From Azolla caroliniana (Eukaryota > Polypodiophyta), in the NCBI GenBank assembly GCA_043228905.1, contig JBHGNT010000010.1, forward strand, positions 5,270,001-5,334,000: DNA of 64,000 nucleotides, in the 5' to 3' direction. Both the position numbers and the translations under genes were made by a program. The notes beneath the pieces are model-generated. The model worked only from the letters and a program-made list of their open reading frames with translations, was not told the origin of the DNA and ran no database searches. Position 1 is the stretch's first letter. Every line of letters begins with the position of its first letter. Positions 55,093 through 64,000 of the stretch are shown here, in pieces.

Positions 55093-55508
55093 AGACCCCG
55101 CTCGGCGCGACGAGCCCGTGAGGTCCCCGACCGGCGGCTTGGCAGCCGACGACTGCTGTAACCTACCTTGGTCCGGTTCGACGCCGGGAATGTATTCTTC
55201 CTTTTATATATATATATATACGTTGCGTCTGTCTGTGTATATTCGCGTCTCCGTTGGTGTCGGGTGCTTCCCCTTTCCTGCGTTTCCTGTACATAAGGGC
55301 GTGAGTCGGGTCAGCATGTGTGTGTGTGTGCGTGAGTCGGTGTTAAGCGCGCGCTCCCTCTCTTTCTCTCTCTCCCTTCAGTCGCTTCCGGTGTTCTTCT
55401 GGGATCTCCCCGGAAACGGTGAAGCACGACTTCCTACGCTCCGTCGCTCCCTAGTCCAAGACCCCCGTGGTCCCGCCTTTCTCCACGCACGCGCGTAATG
55501 ACGCGACA
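55093..55508 (+). repeat. Gag-only element partial 3' LTR
   Basis: Only the last 416 bp or so of the LTR are present, starting at AGACCCCGCTCGG, which matches 51084 onwards in the 5' LTR. The U3, TATA box and any polypurine tract are missing. The (TA)n run is shorter here (about 55206-55220). Confidence 0.8.
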
Positions 55509-56677
55509 CGGATGCCAGCTTCATCAAGTTGTCCAACTGAGATCAAGGGTCGTGAGAGCTCAGGAACGTGTCGGACGTTGTGTAGTACGAGTGTAGAGCC
55601 ACCCGGAAGGTTGAGCTCTACGGTGCCGATTTCGATGATAGCACAGTGTTGCGAATTTCCGACTCGAACTGAGTCGGAGTGCCGGTCCGAATATTGCCGA
55701 AACTGTGATCAGTGAGGTGTCACATGATACGACGGGCCCGAGTTTAGAATCCATGTGCTCGATTCCTCAGTCGTGAGCAGAACTTCTGATTCGACTGGAT
55801 TCTCTATGGACAATATGTTCGGGTCGGTCGTCAATATCTCGACTGAAGATCCGACGTAGTTGACTTCCTCATGTCGGTTACTCCTCTGATCAGCTCTCTG
55901 AGCTTTGTCTGTCTTTGACTTGAGTGCCCGACAGTCGGCCTTGATGTGTCCCGGTTTCTTGCTGTAGTTGCAAATTCAGGTTTCCCGGGACTTGTTGCAG
56001 CTTCGCTGATTTGTCGGCGGTCGGGAAGAACTTCTTCCCCGGTTGTTCGATCGGTCGGTCGAACCTTGTACTACATAGGCTTCTTTTGCCGAGTCTTTGG
56101 TGAAAGACTTTCTCCGAGCTGCTTTAGTCAGGATTGCACTTGTGACTTCGGAGTACTTGATGGCAGTCGTAGAAGCGTTGCACACAGTTGTAACGAAGGT
56201 TTCCCAAGAGGAGGGGAGACTGCTCATGAGTATCATTGCTCTGAGTTCATCCTCGATTGTTGTCCCCTGTGACGAGATTTGGGAGCTCAAACTTTCGTAC
56301 TCGTTAAGGTGTGCCTGTACCGAATCGGAGTCTTTCATCCGCAAGTTGTAGAGGCGCCGGATCAAATACATCTTCGTTGAGGCGACCTTCTTTTCGTAGG
56401 TTTCCGACAGCTTCTTCCAAAGTTCGAAGGCTGTCGTGCACGATTGCACTGTGAAGTACACTGACTCCGACAGGTGCATCCAAATCGTGGCGCGGACGAT
56501 TCTGTCCAGCTTCTGCCACTCATTTGCCTTGTATATTTCTGGAGCAATTTCATTCTCAATCGGATCGATTTGACCCTTGACTATAAGATAGTCCTGCATT
56601 TGCTCCTTCCAAAAATTGAAGTTCGAACCGTCGAACCTCCTTAGACTCATTTCCGATGAGCCGGATGTTGATGCCAT
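55509..56677 (-). pseudogene. Nested copia gag and protease start
   Basis: On the minus strand Gag starts at 56677 (MASTSGSSEMSLRRFDGSNF). It is a UBN2-type protein (FELWKKLSETYEKK, LRAMILMSSLPSSWETFV) ending at a stop at 55976. The knuckle that follows has lost a cysteine (CNYSKKPGHIKADC). Protease is degraded (SSTWILNSGPVVSCD in place of WILDSGASYHV). The pre-integrase part HNVRHVPELSRPLISVGQL leads to the insertion site at 55509. Confidence 0.85.
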
Positions 56678-57382
56678 CAGATTCGGTTTTGGTTGACGAA
56701 GCTCGGTTCGGAATTGACTACGAACTTTGTTGGAGTGTAGTCGGTCGGCTCACCCGATATCGTTCTAGTCGGATTTGAACCCGAGTCGGTTCGGTTTTGG
56801 ATATATGTATTATTGAACTTGCTCGAATTGACTCCGGTAACTTGAGGGACAGAACCGACTGGTCTTCCCGAATGTTGCCGAGTCGAAGTGAGCCCGGTTC
56901 GCTTCCGGATATATATGCCAAATACCGATTATTGAAACCGATTGTCTGGACTGATTTTGCTTCGGGTGACTGCAACGACGAGAGAGACGGATCCAATTGA
57001 TCCTCCAAAATGTCGATCAACCAGATGAAGTACGAATTAGGGTTGTTGTCTTGAAACCGATCTGCACCGAGTGGTTACAACGGGCGGCGAGCAGCGTTCG
57101 GTGACCTGTTCGGATGCCGTTTAACCGAGTGGAGCACGATCATGTCAATGTTGCACAAGGGGATTTCACCTCGAGCGGTTACGATCACGAGGAACAGAAT
57201 ACAGCCGGTTGGCTTTCTCCAAGCAAAGATGATCTAACGCGATGAGATGCAAGCCTCGTTTTTCTTCTTCTCTCTTCTAGGTTTCTTCAAATACAAAACA
57301 GATAAAAAACATAATGTTGTGATCCAAAGATTCGAATGGAGGCCGACTGCGGGATGAAGGACATCCAAGCTCTGATACCAAA
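56678..57382 (-). other. Nested copia leader and primer site
   Basis: TGGTATCAGAGC (57380-57369, minus strand) is the initiator-Met primer site, two bases from the LTR. The roughly 690-base leader to the gag ATG is rich in TCGGTT-type words and holds no convincing gene. Confidence 0.8.
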
Positions 57383-57699
57383 TGTAGGGAATGAACAAGG
57401 CCGTCAGTGCAGAAGAGATCACACAGTATGAATCTGTGAGGAAGAAATACCTGCGTATGAGAGAAGAAAGAAGAAAATACGCACACAGAGAGAGAGACAC
57501 ACACACAAAGAATATATATATTCATAAAAGGGCAACAGTTACAACAATGAACAACCAACCTTTACAAAAGGTTACAAAGTCACTTTATATAGTGACTCAC
57601 TTAGGGCAATTGCCCTTTATGTTATTTACAGAAATAGCCCGAACTTGGGCTCTCTAAGTGGATAGTGTGAATACGTCCATTATACATTTGTATTCGACA
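57383..57699 (-). repeat. Nested copia 5' LTR
   Basis: It is collinear with 47383-47703, with about six substitutions and a shorter GA/CA run. On the minus strand it starts TGTCGAATACAA at 57699. A TATATAAAGTGAC TATA region lies near 57590. Target duplication CTAAC is at 57700-57704. Confidence 0.92.
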
Positions 57700-58759
57700 C
57701 TAACCCCTTCATGTCCTCATGAGCCCATGCGAACACATCTTTATATTCCGTGAGTAGTGCGATCATTGTGGTTCTCTGGTCCGGCCTCAATTCCTTTGCT
57801 ATGGAGAGGAACCGGGGTTCCGATCCCGTACCCACATTCACTTCGTCGAGAGCGGAAGCGGTGACCCGTTGTGAAATCTCCATTTCCCTTACGAAGGCCG
57901 CCCGTGCTCTGCTGAGTTCCAATATGGACTCTGGGTTTGGTTTGTACAGCTCTTCGCTTGGAACAATGGCCGTAGTATATTTTGCCGCAGTTGCGATGAC
58001 ATCTATCTCGAACAGCGGAATAATCCGAGGATGTTCGTCAAGGTACGCTTCCAATTCGGCATCCTCCACCCCAGCCAACATATTGATGTCTTCTGCATAC
58101 AACGGTGTTATCCCCTTAGGTTGGGGCGTGTTGCCTTCCGTAGGAACACGAACCTTGATGCGTCCCTGCTGGAAACTGATACACTCGTGTTGCCAGCTCT
58201 GCTTGATATTTGTTGTCCGAAGCCATGGTCTACCCAGAAGCACTGGATACGCTCCTGGCGCGTCCAAAGCGAGGACGACCGCCGATATGTCGAAGCGGTG
58301 TCCGCCCACGATGATGCCTATTTTGCGAATTAGCCCCAACGGTCGCACTGATCGGGTATCTGCCATGCGAAGCCAGAATGGACACGCCTCCCATTCGGAA
58401 ATGCCCAACTGTTCGCAAGTTTTCGCGCTAATCACATTGACGCCCGAGCCGCCGTCGATTACACATCCAGGGACTTCCTGCCCGTGCAATATTACTGTAA
58501 TGGCCGAGTTGTGTTGATCCACCACTGGTGGTCCCTCGCTGACGTCAGTGAGGTTTGTGGCAATGCTCGCCCCGGTCATGCCCGCCACCTGTGCTTCCAT
58601 GGTCTGGCGGAAACGTGGAACTAGTTGTAGCGTGATTTCACAGCCCGCTAACACCTGCCAAATGGGGTCCGGCCCCGGTTTTTCGTTCTTTTTTCGCTTC
58701 ATTGCGTTTGTGGACTCCTGCCTCATACGTTCCGTATTGGTCGCGTTTTCTTTTTCCAC
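57700..58759 (-). pseudogene. Second Ty3 protease region
   Basis: The frame includes VPGCVIDGGSGVNVIS (retropepsin site as DGG) and APGAYPVLLGRPWLRTTNI, typical of non-chromodomain plant gypsy protease. It runs to LTEYKDVFAWAHEDMKGL, where the copia insertion cuts it. Upstream sequence (58965-58760) carries a finger CFICQQPGHYATQCPARKG. Frame changes separate it from gag. Confidence 0.85.
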
Positions 58760-59024
58760 CCAGGCTTGGGCTTGTCATCGTACCTCGTCCTGCGCAGCCC
58801 AATCCGCCGTTTTCGTTTGCTGACGTGTCGTGACTTGTTGCACCTCCGCCGTAATCGTGTTGACGGCGGGCCCCTTTCCCTTGCGTGCTGGGCATTGTGT
58901 GGCATAATGTCCGGGTTGCTGACAAATAAAACAATGGATGCTTGATTCTCCCTTCTCAGCCCCAAGTGGAGTGTGCCGTTCTCCGGGCGCTACTTGCTCT
59001 TCGCGGTGGCTGTTGTTGATCCCG

Positions 59025-60299
59025 TCATTGTTCCTGGTGCCGCTCATCCCCTGAGCTTTCGTCGTAACACCGGTGATCCCTATATTGTCGAGGCTTACCC
59101 CGATAGCCATTGAAGCCGCCCCGTTTGTTTGTCGGGCGTTGATGTTCGTATCGCCGACCCCCTTTGGCGTAACTCAGATGTCCACGATAATCCTCGTCCT
59201 CCGGGTCCTCCTCCTCAGACTCGTTGTGATTCCGGCGATTCCGGTTGTACCTGTCCTCCCGCGGGTTGCGATCCTTACACCGGGGTCGGTCTTCTTGCCT
59301 CCTTTGTTCCGCCCGATGTGGTTGCCGTTGTGTGTCCATGCTGTAGACCGCGAGCGTGGCTCTGTTTAACATATTGTACTCGCATTGGTCGATTATGTGG
59401 ACCTTCGAGTGGCAGATTGGGTAGTGGATTCGCATATTGCACTCCACCGCGGAATGCCCCGAGTTCAAGCAAATCGTGCACTGGATTGCCTGACGAAACT
59501 GGCGTTCCTCATCCTGAGGTAACGCTTGTCGTAAGGATGACATCAAAAACCTCTCCTCCTCGTCATCCAATTCGAGCTGTAACGCGCGTTCAATCACCAT
59601 ATCCGTCGTTTCCCCTTTCACGCTATTGCTGTTGAGTGTTGCCCGGATGGGCCGGCGTAACGCTGCCAGAAATGTCTCCCGAGCCTCCTCCTCCACCGGG
59701 CTTCGATCCAATTTCCGTCGTAAATTTTGGAACCGTAAGCTGAAGTCTGCTATCGTCTCGGTCGGTAGTTGCTTAATTGTATAAAGCTGCCCGAGAATCT
59801 CGTGTTGAGGAACCCTCCGGTGGAAAAAACGCAAGAAGGCGGACTGCAGCTGATCGAAGGTTGTTATGGCTGGTAAATCCATCTGTGAATGCCAGAACGC
59901 CGCACGCCCATCTAATGTTAATCCGAACTCCGTCATTTTCGACTGATGTGCCACCGTCTCGGAAAGGTTCTGTGCCATGTGGTTCGCATTCCAAACGTTC
60001 AAGAACATGCGAATATGAGTTGCGGCGTCGGTTTCGCCGTTAAAGCGGGGGTAGGCAAAGGCCATCGTGGGAGCTACGGCGGATCGAAAAAGGTCACCAG
60101 GTGGTTGCGGTAAGTGTGGTCCCCTCGCCTCGTCGAGGTATTTGGGGAGCAAGGAATCCCCTTTGCACTCCTGGCAGGTATTACTGGGGTCGCCGATGCG
60201 TGGCTTTTGCCGGGCGCGTTCTTCTGCCTGGCGTGTGACGGACCTTGTTATTGGCCGGTCTTGTCTTGTTGGTTCTCTAGGTCGTCTGCAGCTAAACAT
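59025..60299 (-). CDS. gag: Second Ty3 Gag
   Basis: An open frame on the minus strand uses the ATG at 60299 (MFSCRRPREPTRQDRPITR). The retrotransposon-gag core reads DAATHIRMFLNVWNAN, LDGRAAFWHSQM, FDQLQSAFLRFF and ETIADFSLRFQNLRRKL. A CCHC knuckle CTICLNSGHSAVEC (about 59450) and a second Cys/His cluster follow, then an Arg/Glu-rich tail. No stop is seen. It would package element RNA. Confidence 0.85.
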   Translation of the reverse strand: MFSCRRPREPTRQDRPITRSVTRQAEERARQKPRIGDPSNTCQECKGDSLLPKYLDEARGPHLPQPPGDLFRSAVAPTMAFAYPRFNGETDAATHIRMFLNVWNANHMAQNLSETVAHQSKMTEFGLTLDGRAAFWHSQMDLPAITTFDQLQSAFLRFFHRRVPQHEILGQLYTIKQLPTETIADFSLRFQNLRRKLDRSPVEEEARETFLAALRRPIRATLNSNSVKGETTDMVIERALQLELDDEEERFLMSSLRQALPQDEERQFRQAIQCTICLNSGHSAVECNMRIHYPICHSKVHIIDQCEYNMLNRATLAVYSMDTQRQPHRAEQRRQEDRPRCKDRNPREDRYNRNRRNHNESEEEDPEDEDYRGHLSYAKGGRRYEHQRPTNKRGGFNGYRGKPRQYRDHRCYDESSGDERHQEQ

Positions 60300-60353
60300 C
60301 CATTCGTTGTTGCTCGTCTGTGAGGAAACACAGATCACCAAGCGTGCCAAAAG

Positions 60354-60755
60354 TGTTGCCTCTTAGGAACACGGTCCGTGGTCAGTCCTTCGACCTAGAC
60401 CCCAAGGTGGGTGGGAACAACGAACAGAGCTTAAGCGTACTACGTAAGGAGAGAACCTTTGTGATTCCTCCGTGTGTAAGGGGAGACGGCTACAACCGAC
60501 TCCTTATCACAGGTTGCGCTTACGTACTACTATGCTTACGTATCCGAGACACAGACACTGAATTAGTCGTAGCTATACACAGAAACTCAGAGAAGATGGT
60601 ATTCTATTATCAGGCGTTCTTTTACATTTCCCCAAAATTTACACGCACCTCCTTAAGAGGTTTTCTGCCCTTTATATATGCAGGGTCTAATTAGCCGTTC
60701 ACGCTTCCCCGCGTGAACCGTTACATACGTTATGCTTTATATAGTTTCTTATTCC
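60354..60755 (-). repeat. Second Ty3 5' LTR, partial
   Basis: On the minus strand it ends CTAAGAGGCAACA at 60354, four bases before TTGGCACGCTTGG, a possible primer site whose tRNA I cannot assign. A TATATAAAGGGCAG box lies near 60678. The upstream end merges with copia coding sequence at about 60755-60785 without a clear TG terminus, so U3 may be truncated. Confidence 0.6.
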
Positions 60756-60782
60756 TACGCTTTTGGCCGTCGGTTACTATTC

Positions 60783-61970
60783 CTTCAGTGCACGCAACGA
60801 ATATTGCGATATGTAAGCGGCACGAAGGACCGGGGACTATTATACCGGCGAAGTATAATTGAAGAGTTGGTCGGCTACACGGATGCCGATTGGGCCGGTG
60901 ATGCGTCAGATCGTTGATCGACTTCCGAATTTATGTTTTCTCTTGGGAGTGCGGCTGTTGCGTGGAGCGGCAAAAAGCAGCCAACAGTGGCTCTGTCTAG
61001 CACTGAGGCTGAGTACCGGGGTGCGACCGTGGCTACCGGCGAAGCCATTTGGCTTCGGCGACTACTGCGAGACTTGCGGATCGAGGTACCGACCCCGATC
61101 CCGATTTATTGTGATAACATCAGCAGGATGCAGCTCGCCAAGAACCCTATGTTCCATGCTCGCACGAAGCACATAGAAGTGCATTATCATTTTGTGCGTG
61201 AGCGGGTCCTGAGCGGTGAAGTTGAACTTCGGTATGTTCACACGGATCGGCAAGTTGCCGACATCTTCACCAAGCCGCTCGGATCGGACAAGTTACAGCA
61301 CTTTACCGACATGCTTGGTGTTCAGCATCTCGACCTGTCGCACTTGAGGGGGAGAAGCAGGGGCAAAGAAACTACCGAAACGGGCAAAGGCAAAGAAACT
61401 GTTGAACCCGTCGGTAAGAGTAGAACCAGAAGAAGGGGAGACAAGAAGAAGAAAGGAGCCGAGTCGACGAAGGAAGTCGACACATCCGAACAAGTCGGAA
61501 CGAGCGGCAGTGGTGGCAAGGTCAAGGAGGACCGAGCCAACCAGAAGGAGGAAGAAGTGTGCACTCAGGAAGAGAAGTGCATGCTATGCGGAGGTCACCA
61601 CGACGGAAGTGACCATGATGCGGAGTCAAATACAGAATTCGACTTCGATGAACCGGCTGAAGAAGCCGAAGATGGAAGCAAGGCCAAGACCCGGACGTGG
61701 TCCGATGTGGTGAAGGGTCTGAGACCGGTAGACGAATCGGAGAATACCGATTCGGACAAGAGCTGGAACGAGTCTAAGACAACCGACTCGGATCAACAGA
61801 CAAATCCGGATGAGTCGGATCAACTGAAGGTCAAGGAGACACGGACGCAGTGGAAGTCGATGCCATCGCGGAGGAACCGACGGATCGGCAAGCGCCGGAG
61901 TCATAACAACGAAGGAGCTGAGATGGGCCTATTGAGCAAACATGCCGACCGAGAAGGTCGAGGCGCGTAG
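60783..61970 (+). pseudogene. Copia RNase H and long hydrophilic C-terminal tail
   Basis: RNase H blocks are LQCTQRILRYVSGTKDRGLL, GYTDADWAGDASDR (then a frame change near 60915), KKQPTVALSSTEAEYRGATV, MQLAKNPMFHARTKHIEVHY and VADIFTKPLGSDKL. The frame continues about 210 residues past RNase H: a Lys/Thr/Glu-rich stretch, a cysteine/histidine cluster CMLCGGHHDGSDHD (about 61580), TWSDVVKGLRPVDESEN and SRRNRRIGKRRS. The tail is conserved with the copy at 20.2-20.6 kb. Its role is unknown; nucleic-acid binding is a guess from its charge. Confidence 0.8.
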
Positions 61971-62104
61971 AACCAAAGGGGTCACAGCAAACAGGACCGG
62001 ACCGGACGGGGAGCGCGAGCAACACGGAGCGACGCCAGGAGAAGTCGATTGGTAGAACCAACTGCCACAGACGTTGACACTACTATCCTACCTCAGGTTG
62101 AGCT

Positions 62105-62519
62105 TGAGGGGGAGTGTTGAGCGGCAAGCTCAACTAGAGCCGGATCGGCTGAATAAGCTTGAGCCGGTAAGCGAGACGGATCGATATGACGGTGAGCAAC
62201 CAAGCCGGCAAGCAACAGAGCCAGTGAGCTGGGGAGCTGGTTAGCCGGATCCAATTGGTAACCAGCAGCCTAGTGTTAAGTTTAGACTACTAGGTAGTTA
62301 TAGTCTCGTAGTAAGTGTCAGATGCTCGTGTGAGCATTGAAGTACACGGTACTTCTATCAGTCCCATGAGGACTTGTATAAATAGCGTTGGTAAGCGCAT
62401 TGTATGTACAGAGAACATTTCATATAATTTTGAATTAGCGTTCTGCTCTCTCTGTCTGTCTCTCCCGCGTACTCTCTCTCACTCTGTGTTTCCTGTGTTT
62501 CTATTTTAACGCTTCCGCA
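62105..62519 (+). repeat. Copia polypurine tract and 3' LTR (405 bp)
   Basis: GAGGGGGAG precedes TGTTGAGCGGC at 62115, and the LTR ends CGCTTCCGCA at 62519. A GTATAAATAG TATA box lies near 62378, and CTCTCCCGCGTAC near 62460 matches the LTR at 19658. Confidence 0.85.
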
Positions 62520-63760
62520 AACATATATGTTTTCACATCATTTTGAAGAGGTATACAGTATCAAAAGGGTGGAAAGTTCTTCAATCTCGAGGCCATTATT
62601 ATCGAACCACTTCATCACTTGTGATTACCAGATTCCTTCTACCTTTGCTTGTAAGTTTTTATGGTGGCATAGTTTGGAGATGGTTGATGTGATTCATTGT
62701 TTGGAAAAATACCTCTACCATCACATCGGGCATTGTGGCTAATTCAACTCAGATGATCATGATTGGTGTAGAGGTTGTACTGCATCTGTTAGGGTTGATA
62801 ATAATGATAAACATGGAAACGATGTGTTTGAGGATTAGCGTTGTGAGATTGGTGATGGCATTGCGGGGTGGGGGGTGGTGCCTACAATGGCTCCACCCCC
62901 TTCCCAAGGGGGTTTAACGTAAGGGAAGAGAGAGAGAAAGAGAGATGACAAGAGAGAAAGATTGAGAGAGAATTATTCCTTGTTTCATTCATTCCCCATA
63001 AGGGGGTTAAATAGCTACAAAAGGGGGTAGATACATAGGGGTGCAAGCCCCCTTGACCATTCACACTAATCACTCACTCACGCCTCTTCTTATCTGTCCA
63101 CATGCACTCACGTGTGCATGTGCATTTGTCCTATAAATTTAAGTTTTCGTTTAAGTCTTTCTTTTCCCTCCGTTTTTGTGTTTGTCTTCTTCTATGCTTC
63201 ATACATTTTCTATCCCGTTGTTGTCTACATCTTCTTTATCTTCTTCCCGCCATTCTGTCTCCTACGATTTCCTCTATGCTTCTTCTCTTCCTTCTTCGTC
63301 TTCCTTCTCTCTGTTTATTCTTCTTCTTTTCTGTTTCTCCTTTCGCTTTCTCCTTCTTCATGTTCCCTTTCTTCTTCCTCTTCTTGTCTGCATTTTCTAT
63401 TCTATTTTCCGCTTCATCTTTCTCTTCTTTCTATCTTCCTCCTCTTTTCTCTTTCTTCTTCTTCTTCTTCTTGTTTTTTCTTTGTTCGTCTACCGTCGCT
63501 TCTCCTTCCTCTTCCTCTTCCTCTTCCTCTTCCTCTTCTTCCGTACATCTTGTACGGTAACACGTCATCCTAATAACATGACTTGTGGAGGCTTTATTTA
63601 CGTCCTATGGTCTTGGGCCCATATGGCTATAACATATATGCGGCAGGGTGAGCATGGTGTCAAATAGCCATGCAATGGTAAGAGTCCATTGGAAGTGTAT
63701 CCTATGACATTGTCATTCAAGCATGGTCAGAGTTGCATATCCTCGAGCAAGATGATCCTT
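62520..63760. repeat. Repeat-rich stretch including LTR-like copy 2 and pyrimidine microsatellites
   Basis: 62520-62861 holds no recognised gene. About 62862-63120 is a reverse-oriented copy of the LTR-like repeat at 17222-17590 (shared GGCTCCACCCCC and CCCAAGGGGGTTTAACG-type end). 63120-63545 is strongly pyrimidine-rich with (TTC)n and (TTCCTC)n runs (about 63450-63540); its Ser/Phe/Leu-rich frames are compositional and not genes. Confidence 0.5.
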
Positions 63761-64000
63761 GGTCCTTGAGTTTGTGCATGAAGCTAACAATAGGCAACGG
63801 TTCGGTTCAAGAGGGTCAAAACTAAACCGTTTAAAATTTTTGAAACCTGAACCGAACGACAAAATTGTTAAACTGAACCGTTAAATTTGTTCCAAACAAT
63901 TAAACCATAAAACTGTTAAAACCGTGGTTTCATGGAGTTTGGTCCTTGAGTTTGTGCATGAAGCCAACAATCGGCAATGGTTCGATTCGAGAGGGTCAAA
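63761..64000 (+). repeat. Tandem repeat, 180-bp period, running off the window
   Basis: 63761-63820 and 63941-64000 match over 60 bases with about five differences (GGTCCTTGAGTTTGTGCATG at both starts). The interval is 180 bp and includes AACCGTT-type words. Only one full unit is visible. Confidence 0.7.

Larger units (their letters stand above)
50757..55508 (+). mobile_element. Non-autonomous LTR element coding only for Gag (TR-GAG-like)
   Basis: It is inserted in the protease/pre-integrase region of the nested copia, between DEAGIRV and GFSSGGW. It has a 5' LTR (50757-51493), a tRNA-Trp-like primer site, one long gag ORF and then about 2 kb of GC-rich repeated sequence without pol, followed by a partial 3' LTR ending at 55508. 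LTR termini are TGTCG and CGACA. Flanks are CACGG (left) and CGGAT (right), so a clean 5-bp duplication is not preserved. It would need RT and integrase from a helper; the Ty3 element at 38-44 kb fits. Confidence 0.85.
47383..57699 (-). mobile_element. Ty1-copia element nested in Ty3, itself hosting a Gag-only element
   Basis: LTRs of 321 bp (47383-47703) and 317 bp (57383-57699) start TGTAGGGAATG and end TTCGACA on the plus strand. The target duplication is CTAAC. The body reads on the minus strand, with primer site at 57380-57369, gag, protease split by the Gag-only element, integrase, RT and RNase H. LTRs differ by about six substitutions plus short GA/CA microsatellite indels, so insertion is older than that of the chromovirus at 3.9 kb. 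Confidence 0.93.
43863..60755 (-). mobile_element. Second Ty3/gypsy element, interrupted by a copia insertion
   Basis: The minus-strand element has its 5' LTR near 60755-60354, gag, then protease to 57700. It is interrupted by a copia element (target duplication CTAAC at 47378-47382 and 57700-57704) and resumes with RT at 47382 down to the pol stop at 44692. An extra ORF and then the LTR of the first Ty3 element at 43862 follow. Joining across the insertion makes the protein continuous (EDMKGL then DPKFYQHKI). Its own 3' LTR is not in the window. There is no chromodomain. Upper boundary approximate. Confidence 0.85.
60756..62519 (+). mobile_element. 5'-truncated Ty1-copia fragment with 3' LTR
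   Basis: This is the plus-strand 3' part of a copia element of the same family as 19658-26556, from mid RNase H through a hydrophilic tail and polypurine tract to a complete LTR. Everything upstream of RNase H is missing. Confidence 0.85.

Noticed and set aside
57750-58517. 255-codon plus-strand ORF opposite the Ty3 protease
   Set aside because: The minus strand carries the retropepsin pattern and continuity across the copia insertion; the plus frame is its shadow.
60320-60694. 124-codon plus-strand ORF over the Ty3 5' LTR
   Set aside because: It crosses the LTR antisense to the element and shows no protein features; likely chance.
63102-63667. Three overlapping Ser/Phe/Leu-rich ORFs of about 150-160 codons
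   Set aside because: They are open in all three plus frames only because the DNA is a pyrimidine-rich run with (TTC)n and (TTCCTC)n repeats.

Overview
This window looks like nuclear DNA of a land plant. It carries an intact three-exon plant-type (A-type) cytochrome P450 with GT-AG introns, and almost everything else is plant-style LTR retrotransposon DNA lying in AT-rich flanks. Several elements resemble types I associate more with fungi, animals or non-seed plants: a sushi/Tf1-like chromodomain Ty3 element, a Ty3 element with a DHG protease and FLDD reverse transcriptase, and an adenine-methyltransferase-like split gene. I therefore lean towards a non-seed plant (lycophyte, fern or bryophyte), but the sequence alone does not prove this.

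Layout, 0-20 kb. 150-2033: P450 gene, minus strand, with a duplicated segment in its upstream region. About 2800-12350: a decayed minus-strand Ty1-copia element, split at 3863/9548 by a young, full-length plus-strand Ty3 chromovirus (3864-9547, target duplication AGTGC, 439-bp LTRs differing at 2 positions). About 12.95-15.7 kb: a decayed LINE. 17.2-17.9 kb: an LTR-like repeat and a small P450 pseudogene fragment. 18.2-19.6 kb: another copia remnant.

Layout, 20-38 kb. 19658-26556: a rearranged copia element whose two LTRs point towards each other, with a 1.3-kb insertion in its RNase H. 27937-33477: a copia element with both LTRs and target duplication ATAAG but several stops. About 34.7-37.7 kb: a multi-exon, stop-containing gene with the permuted motifs of a beta-class adenine methyltransferase, and a tandem array of palindromes at its 5' side.

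Layout, 38-64 kb. This is a Russian-doll nest. A minus-strand Ty3 element (38401-43862, truncated) abuts a second minus-strand Ty3 element (43863 to about 60755). That second element is interrupted by a copia element (47383-57699, target duplication CTAAC), which is itself interrupted by a non-autonomous LTR element coding only for Gag (50757-55508). A 5'-truncated copia fragment (about 60760-62519) and repeat-rich sequence close the window.

How the parts work together. The P450 is the only gene that looks intact and host-like. The chromovirus is the only mobile element that looks potentially competent. Its LTR combines a perfect four-unit heat-shock element, a TATA box and a predicted RNA 5' end complementary to the primer-binding site (Tf1-style self-priming). 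Its gag, protease and pol lie in three reading frames, with a GUUAAAC slippery heptamer at the gag stop. The Gag-only element shares its tRNA-type primer site, LTR termini and Gag family with the Ty3 element at 38-44 kb, which suggests a parasite/helper pair. All calls come from reading the sequence; no database search was run.
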